Shown: positions 1-9,200, counted from the stretch's first letter. The stretch is 42,876 nt of DNA from Flammeovirgaceae bacterium UBA2786 (GCA_002352225.1 DEIA01000036.1:1-42876), one strand, 5' to 3'. The notes: generated by a model from the letters alone, not told the origin. Numbers and translations: made by a program.

Positions 1-28
1 TCCCAGCGGGATCACCACCAATGAAATG

Positions 29-66
29 AAGCCCTTGTTGATCAACAGATTAGCAAGGGCTTTTTC
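29..66 (+). terminator. Rho-independent terminator of a gene upstream of the window
   Basis: Nine-base arms (29-37 and 54-62) form a perfect stem around a 16-base loop and are followed by a T-rich run. The gene it ends lies to the left of the window. No protein-coding gene was recognised between 1 and 178. Confidence 0.55.
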
Positions 67-178
67 TTTCGTACTGTTTAGTGGGAGATACTTGTTTAAA
101 TAAGAAAAAAGGTTGGATTACCGAAGGCTATTACCTGCTTGTGTAAGCAGCACTATCTATAATTTTACGTACCGGCTG

Positions 179-811
179 CTACTTTTCGTTTTGAATGGAT
201 ATGAACTCGTAGTAAAATGCCTGCCGCACCAGGCTGGCGGTATTATTAACATTAAGCTTATGCAGCAGATTTTTTCGGTGCGATTCGATCGTAGTAATAC
301 TCACAAAAAGTTTTTCTGCAATCTGTGGATTGGTTAGTCCTTGGGCAATGCATTCCAGTACTTCCTTTTCTCTACGGGTAATAACAGGGCGGTCGGGTTG
401 CCGCTGCCGTAATGTTTGTACCACCTCCGCACTTACCCAGGTTTTACCGATGGCTACTGCACGAATGGCCTGCCATAATTCTGTTTGCGTAACATTCTTC
501 AATACATATCCCTTCGCGCCACTGTCGAGCATGTTTTGAATGAAGCTGCGTTGGTTGAATGAACTTACGGCAAGCACCGCTATTTCCGGATAATTTTCAT
601 TTACATGCTTGCACAAATCAATACCAGATTGATCCGGAAGGTTTATATCCATCAGGATAACATCAGGCTGCTCTTTTTTCAAATATGCCAGGCAGGAAGC
701 CGCGTTCGTAGCATGACCAGTGAAATCGATATCAGCTGCGCCTTGTAACAACGCGCGCAGGCCTTCAATTACCATAAAGTGATCATCAACAATAAATACC
801 TTTATCTTCAT
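179..811 (-). CDS. NarL/FixJ-family response regulator
   Basis: A 210-residue two-component response regulator with an N-terminal receiver domain and a C-terminal LuxR-type helix-turn-helix. The acidic pocket is D9/D10, the phospho-acceptor is D55 (in the LMDINLPD motif), and the conserved Lys is near residue 105 (GAKGYVLK). The DNA-binding part begins near residue 143 (TRREKEVLECIAQGLTNPQI) and carries the usual SITTIESHRKNLLHKL recognition region. Its start overlaps the end of the adjacent histidine kinase gene by 4 bp, so the two are probably translationally coupled and form a cognate pair. The regulated genes cannot be told from sequence. Residues and order are seen; phosphorylation-dependent DNA binding is family knowledge. 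Confidence 0.93.
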   Translation of the reverse strand: MKIKVFIVDDHFMVIEGLRALLQGAADIDFTGHATNAASCLAYLKKEQPDVILMDINLPDQSGIDLCKHVNENYPEIAVLAVSSFNQRSFIQNMLDSGAKGYVLKNVTQTELWQAIRAVAIGKTWVSAEVVQTLRQRQPDRPVITRREKEVLECIAQGLTNPQIAEKLFVSITTIESHRKNLLHKLNVNNTASLVRQAFYYEFISIQNEK

Positions 812-2742
812 ACTACCGGAAATTCAATAAGCACAGAGGTGCCGCTGCCTTCAGATTGCAAATGAATAGTTCCTTTCAAGAATGCCACCCGGCTCTTAAT
901 ATTTTCCCAGCCCATACCACCAGCCTGTTCAAGCACACGTGTATCAAAACCTTTTCCATCGTCTTCTACGGTTAATGATAATGATTTCGTGTCGTGTGTA
1001 AGTTGAACGATTACCTGGCGAGCCTGCGCGTGTTTAATGCTATTGTTGACAAGCTCCTGCACAATGCGGTAAACAGCAATGTCCATACTTTGTTCAATAG
1101 CAGGTCTTGCTTCCATACCAATACTCTGGTAATTGATTTGAATGACATTGGTTTGATCGATCTCGTTGCAAAAATCCCGCAGAGCCGAATCGAGTCCAAA
1201 GCGTACCAACGCCTCGGGCATCATGTTGTGCGCTACTCTTCGCATTTCTTTGATCGAGCTATCGAGCATATCGATGCTGCGTTCAAATGCCTGTGCGTTG
1301 TCAGGCGTCATAATTAAATTTCCTTTCATGGTTTGCATGGAGTGTTTAATACCGCTAAGCATTCCGCCCAAGCCATCGTGCAAATCTTTGGCGAGGCGCG
1401 TACGTTCCTGTTCTTCGCCTCGCAGCACGGCTTCGGTGGCTGCAAGTTGCCTTTCAGTTTCTAATTCGCTGATGCGTTGTTGTTGGAGTTTCTGCCGCTG
1501 TTGGTAAATCCGATAAATAGAAACAGACACTACAATCAACAAGACTACGGCTGCCATCAGCAGGTAGTTATAAAAATTTTTTTGCTTGATCACCGCGTGC
1601 TGAAGTTGAATTTGATTCTCTCTTTTTTCTGACTCGTACTTTGTATTAAGTTCGGCTACCCGGTCGGCCACCGCCTTACGTTGTATCAGGTTTTCGATTG
1701 AATCTGCCCTTACATCATACGCATTCATTTCTTTATACTTCCCGGCCTGTAGCGCTATGTCAGAAAGTATATCATAGCTTGTCTGCATTTTTTTTAACTG
1801 ATTAAGTTGCGAGCCCAGCGCAAGCGATTGGCGGGCATAGTAGTAGGCCGAATCAGTCTCTTCTTTATAAAAATAGAAGGTCGACAAATTTTGCAATACA
1901 GAGACTTCAAGTTCTTGCACACCCATTTTCCGCGAAATGGTTAATGCTTTTACAAGGTCAGTTTTTGGTTTATCTAGCTGACCTGTTAAAATATACGTGT
2001 ACGCTATGCTGAGTAGTGCATGTGCCCGTGTAAACTCATCTCCCGTGGTTTCGGAAATTTTTTCCGATTCTCTTAAGGTTTGAATGGCCCTGTCGAATTG
2101 CCGTAAATAGTTGTACACCACGCCCTGGTTGAGTAAAGCCTGAGAAAGCAGAATTGAGTTGTTTAATGTGCGGGCATAATCCACTGCTTTGGTTAATCGG
2201 TCCAGCGCATTTTCATATTGTCTAAGATCGGTGTACACATTGCCCAGGTTTTGATTGATTTGTGTTTGTAAAATCAAATCTTTTAGTTCGCTGGCCACTT
2301 TATCGGCTTCCAGGTAGTACTTTACCGCACTGTCCAGCCGTTGGAGGTGATGATACGATGCACCAACATTTCCTAAGCAAGATGCCAATGTTCTGCGATC
2401 TCCAAAACTGCGCGCCAGGGTTACACTTTCAAGATTAAGATGAAGCGATGAATCGGGTAACGACTTCAGGTTGAGTACGTAGGTGAAGTTTGTGATGAAT
2501 TTTATTTTACCCTTTGTATAATTCAGTTTGTCCGAAAGTGCTTTGCATTGCCAGTAGTAGTAGGCTGCACTGTCCAGGTTGGTGCCTTCATATTGCTGAC
2601 CTATTTGAATAAACAGCAAGGCTTTACTGGAATCTTCTTTGGCTTGCGGAAGCAAACGCAGCAAACTATCCAGATTCATCGGGGTTTGCGCAAGGAGTGT
2701 TGCGTAGCCGAATACCAATATGACGAGGAAAATCTTCCGCAT
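808..2742 (-). CDS. TPR-containing sensor histidine kinase (HisKA_3 type)
   Basis: A 644-residue kinase. A signal peptide (about 1-19) is followed by a periplasmic block of TPR-like helical repeats (about 40-350), a coiled segment, one membrane helix (about 392-411), a second coiled coil and the kinase core. The phospho-accepting His is H455 in AKDLHDGLGG, typical of the HisKA_3 group that pairs with NarL regulators. The ATPase domain shows the N-box ELVNNSIKHA (about 563-572), DDGKGFD (594-600) and GMGWENI. No extracellular ligand domain other than the TPRs is seen, so the stimulus is unknown. It lies immediately upstream of, and overlaps, the response regulator at 179-811. The start at 2742 directly gives the signal peptide. 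Confidence 0.93.
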   Translation of the reverse strand: MRKIFLVILVFGYATLLAQTPMNLDSLLRLLPQAKEDSSKALLFIQIGQQYEGTNLDSAAYYYWQCKALSDKLNYTKGKIKFITNFTYVLNLKSLPDSSLHLNLESVTLARSFGDRRTLASCLGNVGASYHHLQRLDSAVKYYLEADKVASELKDLILQTQINQNLGNVYTDLRQYENALDRLTKAVDYARTLNNSILLSQALLNQGVVYNYLRQFDRAIQTLRESEKISETTGDEFTRAHALLSIAYTYILTGQLDKPKTDLVKALTISRKMGVQELEVSVLQNLSTFYFYKEETDSAYYYARQSLALGSQLNQLKKMQTSYDILSDIALQAGKYKEMNAYDVRADSIENLIQRKAVADRVAELNTKYESEKRENQIQLQHAVIKQKNFYNYLLMAAVVLLIVVSVSIYRIYQQRQKLQQQRISELETERQLAATEAVLRGEEQERTRLAKDLHDGLGGMLSGIKHSMQTMKGNLIMTPDNAQAFERSIDMLDSSIKEMRRVAHNMMPEALVRFGLDSALRDFCNEIDQTNVIQINYQSIGMEARPAIEQSMDIAVYRIVQELVNNSIKHAQARQVIVQLTHDTKSLSLTVEDDGKGFDTRVLEQAGGMGWENIKSRVAFLKGTIHLQSEGSGTSVLIEFPVV

Positions 2743-2891
2743 GAAACCTGTTTTTCCAAAGGTATTAAATCTTTGTGGTGCCCAAACTCCCGTTTTCAGG
2801 GGATAAACAGAAAATCAAAAACCTGTTAAAACAGGATTGTTGTACGCAGGACTATCGAAGAACTTTACTGAAATTCTCAATCAGATCTTTC

Positions 2892-3065
2892 ATGAAAAAG
2901 CTACTTATATCTGTTTTCATTTTTGTTAGTCTTATTGCGTGCAACAATTCTGAAACACCGGAGCCCGATATTCAGCTTCCTGAAGTAACCACCACAGTCC
3001 AACAACTCCGGTACGTATGTCTGGTCTATTTGTGTTTACTAATACTTCAGCTTAGAATTAATTAA
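2892..3065 (+). CDS. Short lipoprotein, possibly truncated
   Basis: A 57-residue frame opening with a good lipoprotein signal: MKKLLISVFIFVSLIAC, where the Cys would be lipidated, followed by an acidic and Pro-rich stretch typical just after such signals. From about residue 34 the sequence turns hydrophobic and unlike a secreted protein (VCLVYLCLLILQL). A frame change near 3000 would instead give a more polar ending that stops near 3055, so this may be the stump of a longer lipoprotein. The start at 2892 was chosen because it opens the signal peptide. It lies just before the larger lipoprotein gene at 3078. Function unknown. Confidence 0.45.
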   Translation: MKKLLISVFIFVSLIACNNSETPEPDIQLPEVTTTVQQLRYVCLVYLCLLILQLRIN

Positions 3066-3077
3066 AAATTAAAAACC

Positions 3078-3788
3078 ATGAGATTACGCAAGATTCTGTC
3101 GGTTGGTTGTTTGGTTATGATTTTAATGGTAGCGTGCGGATCGGATGATGATGGTATTCGTTACGATGTTGATTCGCTAGGCGGTGTGTGGATGAGTTTT
3201 ACAGCAGGCTCCGGTTTTAATAATGTAAAATGGATTGTATTTGATGGTGAAGGTTACATTATTGATGATCTGCCGCGCATGGGTCTTCATGAAATTACTG
3301 AAAGCGATCTGACCGGTTATACCCTTGGAAGCTACTCCGTCAATAATCGCAACGTGCAAGCCAGTACCGCATACACCAACTACGTGTTCGAGTGGAATGA
3401 TATGAACACGCTTACGCGCGAAGGGTACACCTACAAATATTATCGATGCACCGTAAACGATAATATGCGCTTAAACGGATCGTGGACTACCTACTCCAAC
3501 ACCAGTGATCCATACCTCGATCAGCCAGGCGCACGCCCTGTGTTAACACTTAGCAGCGATGGAACCTTTACCGATCGCGGGTTATGGGTAACAAACTTTA
3601 CAGATCCGTATGCTAACGCTGAAGCCAGTCCGGGTAACGGCACCTATCAGGTATTGAACTACACCTTGATCCTGACCTATAGCGATGGTCGTGTTAGAAA
3701 ACGCTCGTTCACTGGCACGGTTAATCAAGATCCTTCTAAAAACGCCACACTCCTGTACATTGGAAATAACCCCGTTCATAAACGATAA
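3078..3788 (+). CDS. Hypothetical lipoprotein
   Basis: A 236-residue protein with a lipoprotein signal peptide ending in the lipobox MVAC (Cys about residue 21), then GSDDDG, the acidic linker usual in Bacteroidetes surface or periplasmic lipoproteins. The rest is rich in Gly, Thr, Tyr and Asn and looks like beta-strands. It contains two similar modules (GVWMSFTAGSGFN and GSWTTYSNTSDP), each followed by strand-like segments, reminiscent of lipocalin-like small barrels; this likeness is a guess. It starts 12 bases after the short lipoprotein frame and is probably co-transcribed with it. No enzyme motif recognised. Confidence 0.75.
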   Translation: MRLRKILSVGCLVMILMVACGSDDDGIRYDVDSLGGVWMSFTAGSGFNNVKWIVFDGEGYIIDDLPRMGLHEITESDLTGYTLGSYSVNNRNVQASTAYTNYVFEWNDMNTLTREGYTYKYYRCTVNDNMRLNGSWTTYSNTSDPYLDQPGARPVLTLSSDGTFTDRGLWVTNFTDPYANAEASPGNGTYQVLNYTLILTYSDGRVRKRSFTGTVNQDPSKNATLLYIGNNPVHKR

Positions 3789-3823
3789 GGCGTGTAAGAA
3801 GCGTGAGTTAAAAGGATGGTTAG

Positions 3824-3846
3824 CTTGTTGGTCAGCGACCAACAAG
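3824..3846. repeat. Perfect palindromic hairpin between convergent genes
   Basis: A 10-bp perfect stem (3824-3833 with 3837-3846) around a three-base loop. It sits between the convergent lipoprotein and DnaE-type polymerase genes. There is no clear T-run on either strand, so it could be a REP-like palindrome or a weak bidirectional terminator. Confidence 0.5.
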
Positions 3847-3924
3847 AACAAGGGAGAGGCGCAGGGTTCCTGAAACAGGTAACTGCGAGAAAAGAAAAAA
3901 TATCAGAACGGCTAAATCTTGTTT

Positions 3925-6900
3925 TCAGGTATCTCGTATGGTGTGAGTCGTTCCTCCTTGTAGTTCGGCACGTTTGCTTACCATAGGTAGTTTTTCCATA
4001 CGTACTACATCAATGGCATATACACCAAAGTCTTCTGTTACTCTTCCATGCAACCGGTAAAATCCACGGCCACGAAACGGAAATTTTCTGGTTGAATCGG
4101 GAAAGTGAACGGTGTCAAATACATTGCCCCTTACATCGTAGAACGTGCCAAAGCACATATGTTCGTGTTTCTTCATGGTGAAGGCATCTTTGGTGGTAAC
4201 TACATACCCCACTATACAAACCTGCTTGCCGTTTTTTGAAGATAATTCATTTGCTGTAGCGTCTCCATAATCCTGCGTAAGCAAAAGATCGAACGGGTTG
4301 CAAAGCGGAAAGCCCAGTAACTCCAGTTCATCAAAAGCATCTTCAAGGTTATTGCGTTTCAATACCGGCAATGGAAATGATTTTGGTTCGGTATCAAACA
4401 ATTCCTCAACGGTAACGGGGCGCGACCGGGTTTTACTAAAGAACAACATCGATTCCCATAATAACTGTTGTTTGGTTTTTCCGGTAAACCGGAACGAACC
4501 TAACCGGATCAGAATGCGCAACTGCTCCAGCCCTATACCCGGAATTCGTCTTAAAAAATTATCAAGACTCTTATAGTCTCCGTTACGCCCGCGCTCTTCA
4601 GCTATTTGTTTTGCAATTTTTGTTTCGAGGCTCTTTAATTGGATAAACCCAATATAAATCGTTTTTCCGATGATGGTGGTAAGGTGATTGCTGTGGTTTA
4701 TACAAGGGGCTTCAATAATGGCACCACTCATACGCGCTTCATGAAAATAAAATTCAGTACGATAAAATCCGCCAAAGTTGTTGATCACGCCTACCATAAA
4801 CTCCAGCGGATAGTGGGCTTTTAAATATAAACTCTGGTAGCTCTCAACGGCATAACTGGCCGAGTGGCCTTTGGCAAACGAGTAGCCTGCAAAGCTTTCA
4901 ATTTCGAACCACACCCGGTCAATTACTTTTTGATCGTACCCCAGGCTGGCGCAGTTTTCAAAAAACTTATCGCGTACCCGTTGAAATTCTTCGCGCGAGC
5001 GATACTTGCCGCTCATACCCCTGCGCAATACATCGGCTTCGGTTAAGGTAAGTCCGCCAAAATGATGCGCTACTTTAATTACATCTTCCTGATACACCAT
5101 TACGCCATAGGTGTCGTGCATTATCTCATCCATTTTAGGATGAATGGATTCGTATTTAATTCCATTTCGGTGCATGTGGTATCGTTCTATGTATGCCTTC
5201 ATCATACCCGAACTGGCTACGCCTGGCCTGATGATTGAACTGGCTGCCACCAGCGTGAGGTAATCATCGCACTGTAACTTACCCAGCAACATGCGCATGG
5301 CGGGCGACTCTACATAAAAGCAGCCCATGGCTTTGCTGTCGCGCATCAACTTCTTTACTCTTTCATCGGCTTTAAATTTTTTGAATTGATATACATCTAC
5401 ATCAATTCCCTGATTTCGCTTTACGTGCTTAACCGTTTCTTTAATGTGCCCTAACCCACGCTGACTAAGAATATCAAATTTATATATGCCAAAATCTTCG
5501 GCTGCATGCATCTCAAATTGCGATACGGGTAAACTTTTGGGCGGATACTCCGTAGCCGTATACGCGTAGATGGGTTTATCGGTAATTAACACACCACCGG
5601 CATGAATAGAAATATTGGCTGGCAATTCCTTCTGTTCGATATACTCGGCAAAGGCAATAATCTTATTGGCGATGTGATCGCGTGGCAGTTCTTCTTTACG
5701 ACTTTCTACCAGCGCATCGATTTCATTTTTAGGTAACCCAAACACTTTACCGAGTTCGCGCAAAATGGATTTTGCTTTGTAGGTAACATGTGTGCCTAAT
5801 AAACAGACATGGTCGTAGCCATAAGTGTGGAAAAAGTATTCGTAAATGGCATCACGGTTGTCCCACGAAAAATCGATATCAAAATCGGGCGGGGTTACGC
5901 GTTCCTCATTAAGAAAGCGCTCAAAATACAGGTCAAGCTCAATAGGATCTACATTGGTAATACCCAGGCAATACGCCACGGTACTATTGGCGCCACTGCC
6001 TCGGCCTACAAAATCATATCCTTTAGAGCGGGCAAAGAGAATTAAATTATACGTGATCAGGTAATAGGAAATAAACCCCTTGTGTGCGATGATTCGCAAT
6101 TCTTTTTCGATGTGGTTGTTCCAGATGGTACGGTCATCGCCATAGCGTATGGCATAGCCTTTTTCTGTTTCGGTACGCAGGTATTGCAAATCATCTTGCA
6201 GACTGGTGCGCAGGTATTTTTTGTTTTTGTCTACGCCTGGTTGGCATTCAATTGAACATTGGTTTAATAAAAAGCGCGAGCGTTCCAGCAAATCGGGGAA
6301 TTGGGCAAACCGGTTTCTTAATTCAGGCTCGGGCAACATGTATTCATCTGCACGTGCTTGTTGATGCACGGGTAACTTGCTGAGTAGTGTATTGTGTGCA
6401 ATACAGCGCAGCAAGCGGTGTGTGTTGTGATCGCGGTAGACTAGTTTATCTCGATTGGTCTTTTTATCCTTTACTTTTTCTGGCGGAAGAAATGTAACAG
6501 AATGCAGGGCTACAAACTTGTGGGCAAATGTTTCGCGTAAAGGATTTGCTGCATAGGTTATTAACTGATGACTACCTACACCGATAAATTCATTTTCGTG
6601 GAGTTGTTCAGGATCAATTTGCTGAAAGGGGTAAATCACAAATGTGTTTTCCAAAACCGGGGCGCGAACCGGCAAGGGTTTATCCTCACGATTATGATAG
6701 GATAAAAAGCGATTTAATAATTCGAAACCATGATTGTTTTTAGCCAGAATGATATAAAGCAGTTGCTGTTCTTTACTGCGGCATTCAATGCCTGCGGCTA
6801 ACTCTAACGGATATGCCTCTTTACCATATTTTGTTAACCCATTTGCCTGCGGTTGGTTTTCATAACAGATACGAAGCAGTTCGAGGTATGAGGCGGTATT

Positions 6901-7017
6901 ATTAATTTCGGTTAATGCCAGTTTATGAATACCACAGCGTTTGGCTTCATCAAAAAGTGTTTTAATAGGCAAGGTGCCATATTTAAAACTGAAGCCGGTG
7001 TGGCAGTTGATGTACAT
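3925..7017 (-). CDS. DNA polymerase III alpha-type subunit (DnaE, probably the error-prone accessory copy)
   Basis: A 1030-residue C-family polymerase. The PHP domain (about 1-200) is degenerate: the usual leading His-x-His reads N4-C5-H6, and the later Asp-His pair is replaced by E37-I38, so metal binding and proofreading by PHP are unlikely. The polymerase core keeps GRGSGANS (338-345), the catalytic pair D380/D382 in PPDFDIDF, and the third Asp D515 in YKFDIL. A helix-hairpin-helix region (about 850) and an OB-like C-terminal part follow. It is shorter than replicative DnaE and lies on the same strand as dinB (10276-11487), which is how Bacteroidetes mutagenesis cassettes are usually built. 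Lesion bypass is therefore inferred; a role as the main replicase is less likely but not excluded. Confidence 0.88.
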   Translation of the reverse strand: MYINCHTGFSFKYGTLPIKTLFDEAKRCGIHKLALTEINNTASYLELLRICYENQPQANGLTKYGKEAYPLELAAGIECRSKEQQLLYIILAKNNHGFELLNRFLSYHNREDKPLPVRAPVLENTFVIYPFQQIDPEQLHENEFIGVGSHQLITYAANPLRETFAHKFVALHSVTFLPPEKVKDKKTNRDKLVYRDHNTHRLLRCIAHNTLLSKLPVHQQARADEYMLPEPELRNRFAQFPDLLERSRFLLNQCSIECQPGVDKNKKYLRTSLQDDLQYLRTETEKGYAIRYGDDRTIWNNHIEKELRIIAHKGFISYYLITYNLILFARSKGYDFVGRGSGANSTVAYCLGITNVDPIELDLYFERFLNEERVTPPDFDIDFSWDNRDAIYEYFFHTYGYDHVCLLGTHVTYKAKSILRELGKVFGLPKNEIDALVESRKEELPRDHIANKIIAFAEYIEQKELPANISIHAGGVLITDKPIYAYTATEYPPKSLPVSQFEMHAAEDFGIYKFDILSQRGLGHIKETVKHVKRNQGIDVDVYQFKKFKADERVKKLMRDSKAMGCFYVESPAMRMLLGKLQCDDYLTLVAASSIIRPGVASSGMMKAYIERYHMHRNGIKYESIHPKMDEIMHDTYGVMVYQEDVIKVAHHFGGLTLTEADVLRRGMSGKYRSREEFQRVRDKFFENCASLGYDQKVIDRVWFEIESFAGYSFAKGHSASYAVESYQSLYLKAHYPLEFMVGVINNFGGFYRTEFYFHEARMSGAIIEAPCINHSNHLTTIIGKTIYIGFIQLKSLETKIAKQIAEERGRNGDYKSLDNFLRRIPGIGLEQLRILIRLGSFRFTGKTKQQLLWESMLFFSKTRSRPVTVEELFDTEPKSFPLPVLKRNNLEDAFDELELLGFPLCNPFDLLLTQDYGDATANELSSKNGKQVCIVGYVVTTKDAFTMKKHEHMCFGTFYDVRGNVFDTVHFPDSTRKFPFRGRGFYRLHGRVTEDFGVYAIDVVRMEKLPMVSKRAELQGGTTHTIRDT

Positions 7018-7075
7018 GTGTATTTAATTCTGGGCCTGTACCCCACCACCAGGGACTTGCATTGGTTTTCAATTG

Positions 7076-7234
7076 CTATCGATCAATAGTTATTCTTTGT
7101 AATGCCACTTCTCCTTTGTAAAGAATACGCAAGATGTACTGTCCTGTTTTTAATTGCGATGTGTCTATTCGTCTTTTCTTCTCTTGAGTTGATATCCTTA
7201 GCCTCTCCATTCCTTTGTCGTCAACCAGAGTAAC
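7076..7234 (-). pseudogene. Relic of a T9SS C-terminal sorting domain, out of frame with the upstream gene
   Basis: Read on the minus strand from about 7234 to the stop at 7076, this stretch encodes 52 residues that look like the end of a type A T9SS sorting domain: VTLVDDKGMERLRIS, a basic spacer, then IDTSQLKTGQYILRILYKG and a short beta-strand tail. It has no start codon of its own. It begins where the Ig-like protein at 7221-7871 ends abruptly, but in another reading frame. It is best explained as the original tail of that protein, cut off by an internal deletion or frameshift. The similarity to sorting domains is judged by eye. Confidence 0.6.
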
Positions 7235-7871
7235 CTGAAGCTAATGTGCCAAAAACGGTAACATTGGCGGGCTTAGAGCAATCTATTGGTTCTATGGTTA
7301 TAAAATTAACGGGTGTACCAAAAAACCCTGTCCTGCCGGTACCCACTTCTTTCCAGCCGCTTGGCAACGTCCACGCATAAGCAACTTCCGTTTGTGCCGG
7401 TTGGCCAATACCGCCCGTACCTTGCACAAACATGCGGGGCATAGTTATCAGTACCTGACCTTTGGTACAATAATCTACATTCACCGAATTCCCATACGAA
7501 CCCCACGATTGGTTTTTGACTGAGAGAATAAGTTCCTCAAACTCATTTGATACTTTACCATTATTTGCCTCATTGCCGCTACCGCAGTTGCTAAAGGTGG
7601 CTTTTAACTTTGCTTTGGCACCGGGTGTATCATTCCATTTAATATACACAGTATTTCCGCTTTGTGATTGCTTTTCACCATTTATGACTGTCCATGTTAT
7701 TTGACAACCGGAAAAACCGGTAGGCAGGCTAACTTCATATTGAATCCCAATTTCGGGACAAACGGCACCAGCCACCGTGCCATTATAAGATTTTGTAACG
7801 GTTTGAGAAAAAGAATGGAGTACACTAACAGCAAAACAAATCGTTGCCCCTAATTTCATTAACTTTTTCAT
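7221..7871 (-). CDS. Secreted Ig-like/PKD-type protein, 3' end damaged (copy A)
   Basis: A 216-residue protein with a signal peptide (about 1-22, ending HSFSQ), followed by beta-rich Ig/PKD-like sequence with conserved Cys residues, CQITWTVINGEKQSQSG and VYIKWNDTPG, as in Bacteroidetes adhesin-like proteins. It stops at GTLASGYSG without the sorting domain expected for T9SS export; that domain seems to survive out of frame at 7076-7234. Its start overlaps the stop of the barrel gene at 7868-8674 by 4 bp, which suggests translational coupling and a joint surface function. The part from residue about 68 to 165 is nearly identical to the broken copy at 8698-9190, whereas the first 65 residues differ. 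May be a pseudogene. Confidence 0.65.
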   Translation of the reverse strand: MKKLMKLGATICFAVSVLHSFSQTVTKSYNGTVAGAVCPEIGIQYEVSLPTGFSGCQITWTVINGEKQSQSGNTVYIKWNDTPGAKAKLKATFSNCGSGNEANNGKVSNEFEELILSVKNQSWGSYGNSVNVDYCTKGQVLITMPRMFVQGTGGIGQPAQTEVAYAWTLPSGWKEVGTGRTGFFGTPVNFITIEPIDCSKPANVTVFGTLASGYSG

Positions 7872-8674
7872 AGAAGCTTGATTTTACTTTTTTTATTCGG
7901 ACATTGAAGGACATAGCCTAAAGAGATGGAAACAGTGTGATTTTTTTCCAGCAAGTTTTCAGAGAACTTATCATTATAGACGTTTTGTAACCCATAACGA
8001 TCAACAAGATAAAATAGCAAGTTGTGCCTTTTTTTAAGGCTTACCCCGTAGGATACACCTAAAATCAACCCGTAATCATACTTATTAAAGCTTTTTAGGC
8101 CAGGTATAAATGTCCAGTTTCTAATTGCCCCGTCTGGATCAATTATAGACCAATAACGTCCTTCAAAGTTGTTGTTTACACTTGGCCCCCCACTTGGATC
8201 GGAATAAATTTCTTGACCTCTCACACTGCTAATCATAGCAACATATCCTCCAAAAGAAATAGCTACTTTTTTTTTGCCGAGTAAATATCTGGGCGAAATG
8301 GAGATGCTTGTGTAATTATAAGTGTACTCAGATGTTATGGTTTGCCTGTCATTACCAAGAGGTCGATTTAATTCAGCTTTTGCCCCTTTCTGTTCCCATT
8401 GAACCTTCGCGTTCACATCAATTCGTGCGGTGATTGGGTGGTATAATCCCAACCCTACCCAATAACCTATTTTTGTTAACCTTGTATTTTTTATGACCCC
8501 ATCATAATAGTTATCAACAAACTTATTTCCATAATTGAACGAAAGATTGGGCCCGGCAAAGATTTCAATTTTATCAATAAATCTTTTAGGCTCGGGCAGT
8601 TTCAAATCTCCGAGAGACTGTGCCTGTAAAACATAAACGCCAAAAAAGATGGTTATAAAAAGGGCTGCTTTCAT
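7868..8674 (-). CDS. Outer membrane beta-barrel protein (PorT-like), copy A
   Basis: A 268-residue protein with a signal peptide (MKAALFITIFFG...VLQAQS). It continues as a chain of alternating amphipathic strands typical of small Bacteroidetes outer membrane barrels: AGPNLSFNYGN near the N-terminus, GYWVGLGLYHP, a repeated strand pattern, and SISLGYVLQ close to the end. The start at 8674 opens the signal peptide; an in-frame start at 8701 would add nine residues from a duplicated junction and is less likely. The first 45 or so residues nearly match the barrel at 9201-9989, but the rest has diverged strongly. It overlaps the Ig-like gene 7221-7871 by 4 bp. Ligand or partner unknown. Confidence 0.78.
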   Translation of the reverse strand: MKAALFITIFFGVYVLQAQSLGDLKLPEPKRFIDKIEIFAGPNLSFNYGNKFVDNYYDGVIKNTRLTKIGYWVGLGLYHPITARIDVNAKVQWEQKGAKAELNRPLGNDRQTITSEYTYNYTSISISPRYLLGKKKVAISFGGYVAMISSVRGQEIYSDPSGGPSVNNNFEGRYWSIIDPDGAIRNWTFIPGLKSFNKYDYGLILGVSYGVSLKKRHNLLFYLVDRYGLQNVYNDKFSENLLEKNHTVSISLGYVLQCPNKKSKIKLL

Positions 8675-8697
8675 ATGTGGAAGATAACTAATAAAAA

Positions 8698-9190
8698 TCA
8701 TGTCAAGGCAACTTCCGTTTGTGCCGGTTGGCCAATACCGCCCGTACCTTGCACAAACATGCGGGGCATAGTTATCAGCACCTGGCCTTTGGTACAATAA
8801 TCTACATTCACCGAATTCCCATACGAACCCCACGATTGGTTTTTTACCGAGAGAATAAGTTCCTCAAACTCATTTGATACTTTACCATTATTTGCCGCTA
8901 CCGCAGTTGCTAAAGGTGGTTTTTAACTTTGCTTTGGCACCGGGTGTATCATTCCATTTAATATACACAGTATTTCCGCTTTGAGACTGTACTTCCCCAT
9001 TTGTAGCCGTCCATGTTATTTGACAAGAGCCAAATCCAGGCGGCAAACTTACTTCGTACAGAATGTTTACCCCTGGACATGTTGCCCCTGCAACTGTACC
9101 TGAAAATGATTTGGTAACGACTTGTGAAAAAGCCTCTGAAACTAGTAGTGATAAGCAAATAGCTACAGAAAATTGAATTAGTTTTTTCAT
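8698..9190 (-). pseudogene. Ig-like secreted protein, broken copy B
   Basis: This copy begins with a signal peptide (MKKLIQFSV...AFSQ) and the same Ig-like core as copy A, but stops after 100 residues at 8888 (SNCGSGK). Compared with copy A it lacks 8 bases at the point where copy A reads SGNEANNG; the lost segment lies between two GGCAA words, as expected from slipped-strand deletion. If the 8 bases are restored, the frame runs on through GKVSNEFEELILSV to TEVALT and stops at 8698. There the coding sequence is fused to the leader of the barrel gene copy A. So it is disrupted twice: by the deletion and by the duplication junction near 8708. Confidence 0.7.
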
Positions 9191-9200
9191 CGTGGTTCTG

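Noticed and set aside
1..25. Possible 3' end of a tRNA (CGGGATC acceptor strand followed by ACCA)
   Set aside because: Only about 20 bases are in the window, so neither arms nor anticodon can be checked; a chance match is possible.
8675..8833. N-terminal extension of barrel copy A (reading from 8833)
   Set aside because: It translates the Ig-like remnant in a wrong frame; the signal peptide begins at 8674.
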